Positions 15,160 to 18,568 of a stretch of 18,568 bases of DNA are shown in pieces (the first letter of the stretch is position 1; every line of letters begins with the position of its first letter). The position numbers and the translations under genes are program-made. The DNA comes from JAYWFX01 sp043778575. Its GTDB lineage: Bacteria > Patescibacteriota > JACMRA01. The notes beneath the pieces are model-generated. The model worked only from the letters and a program-made list of their open reading frames with translations. It had not been told where the DNA came from and searched no databases. The DNA is taken from the NCBI GenBank assembly GCA_043778575.1, contig JAYWFX010000079.1:1-18568 (forward strand). Direction: 5' to 3'.

Positions 15160-16347
15160 ATGAATCCATTTACACAACTTTCCCAATGGTGGCAATCAGA
15201 CTCAAAGGCCCCAGTTAAGTTGACTCTATGGTCAGTAACTGTGTTTGTATTGATAGGCTTTTTATTCTTATTTTACTCCTTAAACACCACACGAACAAAT
15301 CCAAATGTAAATAATATAAAAAAATTGTCTGAGAATAGTCCAGTTGCTACCGATAAAAGTTTTGATGAAGCAGGAATTTTGGAAAAAGCAGACGTCGAGA
15401 CCGTTGGGGTAGGTAGTCAGATCCTTTTTACTCCTCAGGGTAGAATTGTGTTTCTGGATAAAGATTTAAAATTTAGAATAAACGGTGTCACTGCACCAAG
15501 TACCAGCAGCTTCTTCGCTCGCCAGCTACTAAATTATAATGGTGGTGTTATTATAAATGAAGATGTTACTTCGACCGTTTATTCCCGATCGGCTGGGTTT
15601 ACTACTTTACCAACTCAGATCAACTCGCTTACTCCATTACTTGCGGACGACAAAGAGCAGTATTATGCAATGAGTATCGACCCTGGTGGCATATATTCGT
15701 TAGTTAAGAACGAGACTATAAACTTCGATCTAAATAGCTTTAAAAAGATTGTTGATTTTAAACCCACTATTTCACCACAAGTCATTGAAATTCGTGTATT
15801 CAACAATCGTCCCTACATAGTTGCTTATCAGAATTTTTCTCGCACTGGAAATGTAGAGATTTGGCAATTAAATGAGAATAATCCAGATCAAAAGCTCAAA
15901 AAAGTGCAGTCACTTTCAAACATTAAATCAATTAAATTTGGTAAAGATGCTCTAGTGTATACTGATTTGCTTGCTCAGCCTACAGACCTTACTCTGTATA
16001 AAAACACTATAATTCAATTTAATCAGCAACCTGACGGTGAGGCTAAAGCTATTCCTTTAGCAGATAGCCTAGGTCAAAACAATATTTTGGGTACAGTTGC
16101 TGCAAATAGATGCACTTTTTCAGGAGATGATAATCTGTTGTGTTTGGTAAAAGACATTAAAATTAGCATTAATGCTCAGGAAGCAAAAGATTCTCTTGTT
16201 TTGTATAACTTTTCTAAAAATACTCTTTCTTTGCCTTACAAAGGTTTTACTTTCTCAGCTGATTCTATACAGGTATCGCCCCGTGGTGATGTTTTTATTA
16301 TAGGTCAAAGCAATAGATTTTTGTATAAAATTAAAGAAAATATATAG
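15160..16347 (+). CDS. Membrane-anchored extracytoplasmic protein, probably beta-propeller-like
   Basis: Not recognised as a known family member. The 395 residues begin with a short cytoplasmic tail (MNPFTQLSQWWQSDSKAP), one membrane helix (about 21-41) and a polar linker. The rest is a long mostly beta-strand domain with recurring segments such as GRIVFLDKDLKFRI, YYAMSIDPGGIYSLV, NVEIWQLNENN and DVFIIGQSNRFLYKI, reminiscent of blades of a beta-propeller. Blade number cannot be counted by eye. The start is 70 bases after the VirB2-like gene on the same strand, so the two may form an operon; a TTGATC at 15108-15113 is too far (52 bases) to fit the window's promoter pattern. A role as partner or surface sensor is inference. 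Confidence 0.6.
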   Translation: MNPFTQLSQWWQSDSKAPVKLTLWSVTVFVLIGFLFLFYSLNTTRTNPNVNNIKKLSENSPVATDKSFDEAGILEKADVETVGVGSQILFTPQGRIVFLDKDLKFRINGVTAPSTSSFFARQLLNYNGGVIINEDVTSTVYSRSAGFTTLPTQINSLTPLLADDKEQYYAMSIDPGGIYSLVKNETINFDLNSFKKIVDFKPTISPQVIEIRVFNNRPYIVAYQNFSRTGNVEIWQLNENNPDQKLKKVQSLSNIKSIKFGKDALVYTDLLAQPTDLTLYKNTIIQFNQQPDGEAKAIPLADSLGQNNILGTVAANRCTFSGDDNLLCLVKDIKISINAQEAKDSLVLYNFSKNTLSLPYKGFTFSADSIQVSPRGDVFIIGQSNRFLYKIKENI

Positions 16348-16384
16348 GAACCTAGTTTAGGAGGCTGGTTTAAAAATAAGCAAT

Positions 16385-16407
16385 AAAAAAACACCTGCTT
16401 GTGTGTT
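16385..16407 (-). terminator. Possible terminator after tRNA-Gln
   Basis: On the minus strand AACAC (16407-16403), an 8-base loop and GTGTT (16394-16390) form a short stem that runs into seven T residues (16391-16385). The stem is weak. On plus, the same hairpin is followed by the T-rich GTTTCTGTTTT and could also end the propeller-like gene. Confidence 0.45.
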
Positions 16408-16417
16408 GTTTCTGTTT

Positions 16418-16491
16418 TGGTTCGGGGACAGGGATTCGAACCCCGGTTAAAGGCTTCAAAGGCCTCTGTCCTACCCCTAGACGATCCCCGA
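16418..16491 (-). tRNA. tRNA-Gln (TTG)
   Basis: Acceptor TCGGGGA (16491-16485) pairs perfectly with TCCCCGA (16428-16422), with discriminator A and encoded CCA. The first pair is U-A, as in Gln tRNAs. The D stem GTCT/GGAC and anticodon stem GAGGC/GCCTT close loop CTTTGAA, giving anticodon TTG. The T arm is CGGGG TTCGAAT CCCTG. Confidence 0.95.
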
Positions 16492-16501
16492 ATGTTTCTA
16501 A

Positions 16502-16530
16502 TTCATACTGAAATATGGTTAGTTTGTCAA
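16502..16530 (-). promoter_or_regulatory. Sigma-70-type promoter of tRNA-Gln
   Basis: TTGACA at 16530-16525, a 17-base spacer and TATGAA at 16507-16502. Transcription would begin about 4 bases before the mature 5' end at 16491. Confidence 0.65.
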
Positions 16531-16559
16531 CTATTTTAATTGGTATGTAATTTTTTGGC

Positions 16560-16582
16560 CCAGAAAATTCTTAAGAATCTGG
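16560..16582. repeat. Small inverted repeat upstream of tRNA-Gln
   Basis: CCAGA (16560-16564) pairs with TCTGG (16578-16582), with an inner TTCT/AGAA helix and a three-base bulge. It lies between the exonuclease stop and the tRNA-Gln promoter. No T run follows on the minus strand, so it is not a standard terminator, though it may protect the exonuclease mRNA end. Confidence 0.3.
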
Positions 16583-16627
16583 ATCTTGAAATAAAATATA
16601 GTGATTAAACTAAATATAACTCACAAA

Positions 16628-17272
16628 CTAACAATCAATAAGTTTTAGTAATCTAATCAATACCTCACGTGTAGCGAGGCAATCACCTAATGCATCGTGT
16701 GCTACAAACATATCGACTGGTATTCCCAGTGTCTCTTTTAATCCCCCTAATCCAGAAAGACTGGTGGAGGTAAAAATTGGATTTTTTCCACAGAGCTTAT
16801 GTTTTATATTGATTGCATTTGCCAGTGTTTTTGTATCTACAATATTACGACTCAGTAAATCTTGAAACGGAAACTGACTTATTTCGTAATTGATTTTTGG
16901 TTCTTTGTATGCAGTAGTAAAAACCTGCTCAAGAAACCCATAGTCGAACGGGAAAAATTGGGCAATTACGATTGGTTTTTCTGGGAAGTTTTTATGAATA
17001 AATTGTGTATATTTTTCACAAACTTCTCTATATGAAAGCCCATTTTTTATTTGCTCACGTGTAATTCTAGATATCTGGAGTGACTCTTCTACAATAACTG
17101 TGTCAGTAGGTGGACAAACGATATAATCAAACGTATCAATAATTTCAAAAGTTGAATTCAAAGCAACTGAGCCTATTTGGATTAATCCATTTTCAAACGA
17201 TTTTAAACCGCTAGTTTCAGTGTCAATTACTACAAATATTCCGTCATTTTTTAGACTATTTTGTATTGTCAT
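16628..17272 (-). CDS. DEDDh-family 3'-5' exonuclease (DnaQ/RNase T-like)
   Basis: A stand-alone exonuclease of 214 residues from the ATG at 17272. The catalytic set is complete: Asp17 and Glu19 in VIDTETSG, Asp110 in FPFDYGFL, and His192 and Asp197 in AHDALGDC. This is the fold of the DNA polymerase III proofreading subunit, RNase T and oligoribonuclease. No polymerase domain is attached, so the substrate cannot be told. An ATG two codons earlier (17278) is possible; the longer frame to 17422 would run into the divergent gene. The start at 17272 lies 36 bases after a TTGACA on minus (17308), in keeping with the window's pattern. Confidence 0.85.
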   Translation of the reverse strand: MTIQNSLKNDGIFVVIDTETSGLKSFENGLIQIGSVALNSTFEIIDTFDYIVCPPTDTVIVEESLQISRITREQIKNGLSYREVCEKYTQFIHKNFPEKPIVIAQFFPFDYGFLEQVFTTAYKEPKINYEISQFPFQDLLSRNIVDTKTLANAINIKHKLCGKNPIFTSTSLSGLGGLKETLGIPVDMFVAHDALGDCLATREVLIRLLKLIDC

Positions 17273-17277
17273 TTTCA

Positions 17278-17308
17278 TTGACAAAATCCAATGTTCGAAG
17301 TTTGTCAA
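17278..17308. promoter_or_regulatory. Inverted repeat with interlocked TTGACA boxes between divergent genes
   Basis: TTGACAAA (17278-17285) and its complement TTTGTCAA (17301-17308) are perfect 8-base arms 15 bases apart. The left box lies 35 bases before the ATG at 17313 and the right one 36 bases before the minus-strand ATG at 17272. Each box occupies the -10 place of the other promoter, so the two promoters would exclude each other, or the repeat is an operator. The -10 hexamers (TTTGTC) are poor. Confidence 0.5.
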
Positions 17309-17312
17309 AGAT

Positions 17313-17696
17313 ATGGCAAAAAAAATTGTACTGGCTACAATATATGGATTATTAGTTAGTTTAACTGGTGTTGGGGTGTATGTAGTATTAGATGGCAAAG
17401 AAAAAATATTCAAGGCTAACACAGTACAATTTCAGCAGATTTTGCCAGCGTATGAGGATACTAGAAAGATTGTTCCAGCAGTTCCTATCCCTTCAAAATA
17501 CCCATATGAGAATGCAAGTCCGCAGCCTGAGCAACTAGAAACTGAAAAAACACCGACCAAACCTACAATTCCTAAAACAGATAAAGATTTAAAAATTGAT
17601 ACTACACCAAACACAGATAAAGACGATCAAAATACATCAAATAACAATAGAGGAAACTTTGAGCAACAATCTGGAGCATATGATGAAACAAAGTAA
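17313..17696 (+). CDS. Small membrane-anchored protein with disordered polar tail
   Basis: Not recognised. The 127 residues begin MAKK, followed by one membrane helix (about 5-26), a short folded-looking stretch, and from about residue 50 a Pro/Thr/Lys/Asp/Asn-rich tail (for example TPTKPTIPKTDKD, NTSNNNRG) that is surely disordered and probably outside the cell. The ATG at 17313 is chosen because the longer frame from 17220 reads through the start of the exonuclease on the other strand, and because TTGACA sits 35 bases before it. It converges on the CobW-like gene with 15 bases between. Function unknown; a cell-surface or wall-spanning anchor fits the shape. Confidence 0.6.
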   Translation: MAKKIVLATIYGLLVSLTGVGVYVVLDGKEKIFKANTVQFQQILPAYEDTRKIVPAVPIPSKYPYENASPQPEQLETEKTPTKPTIPKTDKDLKIDTTPNTDKDDQNTSNNNRGNFEQQSGAYDETK

Positions 17697-17711
17697 AATC
17701 AGAAGATGTAT

Positions 17712-18568
17712 CTAGTCCATCACACACTTCGCTAGATCGTCAAAGATATTCTCTTTGTGCAAATGTTTACCTATCAGAACTAGCACTGATTTTTCGCTAT
17801 TAAAATCCTTTCTTGTCGATACAAAGGGAGTTAGTTGTTTCTTGCTTCCTACCATTTGAAAGAGAAAATTTCCTATAGGGTTGTGTTGCAAAGGAATTGG
17901 TAGTCTCAAAAATCCTTTTGCTCTAATTACATTTTTAGGGAAACGATTCTGCATCCACTCATCTAGCTTTACAGGATCAAATATTTTCTCAGTTGAAAAT
18001 ACTACTTCGTCTACGTGCTCATGTTCGTGGCGATGATCATGTCCATGGTGATCGTGTTTATGGAGTTGATTTGAAGCCGAGGTCGGATTAAAATTGATAA
18101 GTTTTTCTGGATTCCACGCATTTGTTTCAATCAATAACGCAGTATCAAACCCATCTTCATTCAAAACGATTTTAGCTTCGGGGTTTATTTTATATACAAC
18201 TTTTGTGAGTAACTCCACATCTCCTAGTTTACACTCCTTAACTTTATTAAATAAAATAATATCAGCAAACTCAATCTGTTCTTTTGCAACCTTGTAATTT
18301 TCTTGGCTAACCATGTAGTTTGAAGCATCCAGTGTTGCTATTACACAATCTAGAGATATTTTACCACCTAGGTCATCTACAGCAAATGTTTGGGCTATTG
18401 GCATTGGCTCTGCAAGACCTGATGCTTCGATTAATATATAGTCAATTTTACCTGATTTTACCAATTTCAGCACTGCTTCTTGGAGGTCGCCTCTCACTAT
18501 ACAACATAGACAACCATTGGACATTTCTATCATCTCATCACCTGTACTTGTCACTATTTGTCCATCAA
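17712..18568 (-). CDS. CobW/COG0523-family G3E GTPase, metal chaperone (N-terminus cut by window edge)
   Basis: GTP-dependent metallochaperone family (YjiA/YeiR/ZNG1, CobW), which deliver zinc, cobalt or other metals to client enzymes. The frame is open to base 18568, so the Walker A end is outside; about 285 residues are seen. Present are the family's metal-binding CxCC in NGCLCC, EASGLAEP (switch region), a NKxD-type LFNKVKE, and a His-rich linker HKHDHHGHDHRHEHEH before the CobW C-terminal domain. The GTG at 18554 is only an internal codon: upstream codons DGQIV continue the family pattern. NKVK rather than NKVD is a small departure at the guanine-specificity motif. No metal-uptake gene or zinc-responsive site is seen nearby. 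Confidence 0.88.
   Translation of the reverse strand, partial: DGQIVTSTGDEMIEMSNGCLCCIVRGDLQEAVLKLVKSGKIDYILIEASGLAEPMPIAQTFAVDDLGGKISLDCVIATLDASNYMVSQENYKVAKEQIEFADIILFNKVKECKLGDVELLTKVVYKINPEAKIVLNEDGFDTALLIETNAWNPEKLINFNPTSASNQLHKHDHHGHDHRHEHEHVDEVVFSTEKIFDPVKLDEWMQNRFPKNVIRAKGFLRLPIPLQHNPIGNFLFQMVGSKKQLTPFVSTRKDFNSEKSVLVLIGKHLHKENIFDDLAKCVMD

Noticed and set aside
16560..16582. Terminator for the exonuclease gene
   Set aside because: The hairpin is not followed by a T run on the minus strand; only an inverted repeat is reported.
1..18568. CRISPR arrays, insertion sequences, rRNA, riboswitches
   Set aside because: No regularly spaced direct repeats, transposase-like frames, rRNA segments or recognisable riboswitch cores were found on either strand.

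Overview
This 18.6 kb, AT-rich, gene-dense window looks like the chromosome of a reduced-genome bacterium, most likely a member of the Candidate Phyla Radiation (Patescibacteria). This is an inference from content and style: compact housekeeping genes with split-up operons, a minimal F-ATP synthase cluster, a long-tailed penicillin-binding protein, VirB2-like membrane proteins, no visible Shine-Dalgarno sequences at most starts, and the standard code (TGA ends pheS). No single gene here fixes the phylum.

Layout. 1-5256 runs on the minus strand: ribF (cut by the left edge), pheS, tRNA-Ser(CGA), a class B penicillin-binding protein, and a RecG helicase that lacks its whole N-terminal wedge half. 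A divergent Sua5/YrdC-like protein (5320-6306, plus) starts head-to-head with it. A minus-strand pair tRNA-Arg(TCT) and tRNA-Lys(CTT) ends in a terminator. The F1Fo ATP synthase cluster runs on the plus strand from 6732 to 11322 as a, c, b, delta (C-terminal domain only), alpha, a DUF1653-like protein, gamma. Beta and epsilon are not there. A convergent tyrosine recombinase and a degenerate dihydrolipoamide-dehydrogenase-like flavoprotein follow on the minus strand. Divergent from the flavoprotein are a VirB2/TrbC-like two-helix membrane protein with a Cys-rich secreted tail and a membrane-anchored propeller-like protein. The right end holds tRNA-Gln(TTG), a DEDDh exonuclease, a small tailed membrane protein and a CobW-type GTPase cut by the right edge.

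Working together. The atp genes would build the Fo motor (a, c, b), most of the stalk (gamma, reduced delta) and the alpha half of the catalytic head. The missing beta must be encoded elsewhere for the enzyme to make or split ATP. The penicillin-binding protein serves cell-wall synthesis. The pilin-like protein and its propeller neighbour look like cell-surface components.

The most striking signal is regulatory. Nearly every independently transcribed gene, protein or tRNA, has TTGACA (or TTGTCA/TTGACG) 35-46 nt before its first base, so many mRNAs should begin at or within a few bases of the start codon. In three divergent gene pairs these boxes overlap or interlock on opposite strands. Other points of interest are the truncated RecG, the reduced and split ATP synthase, and a flavoprotein that keeps FAD-binding motifs but has lost its redox cysteines, NAD(P)-binding glycines and catalytic His.
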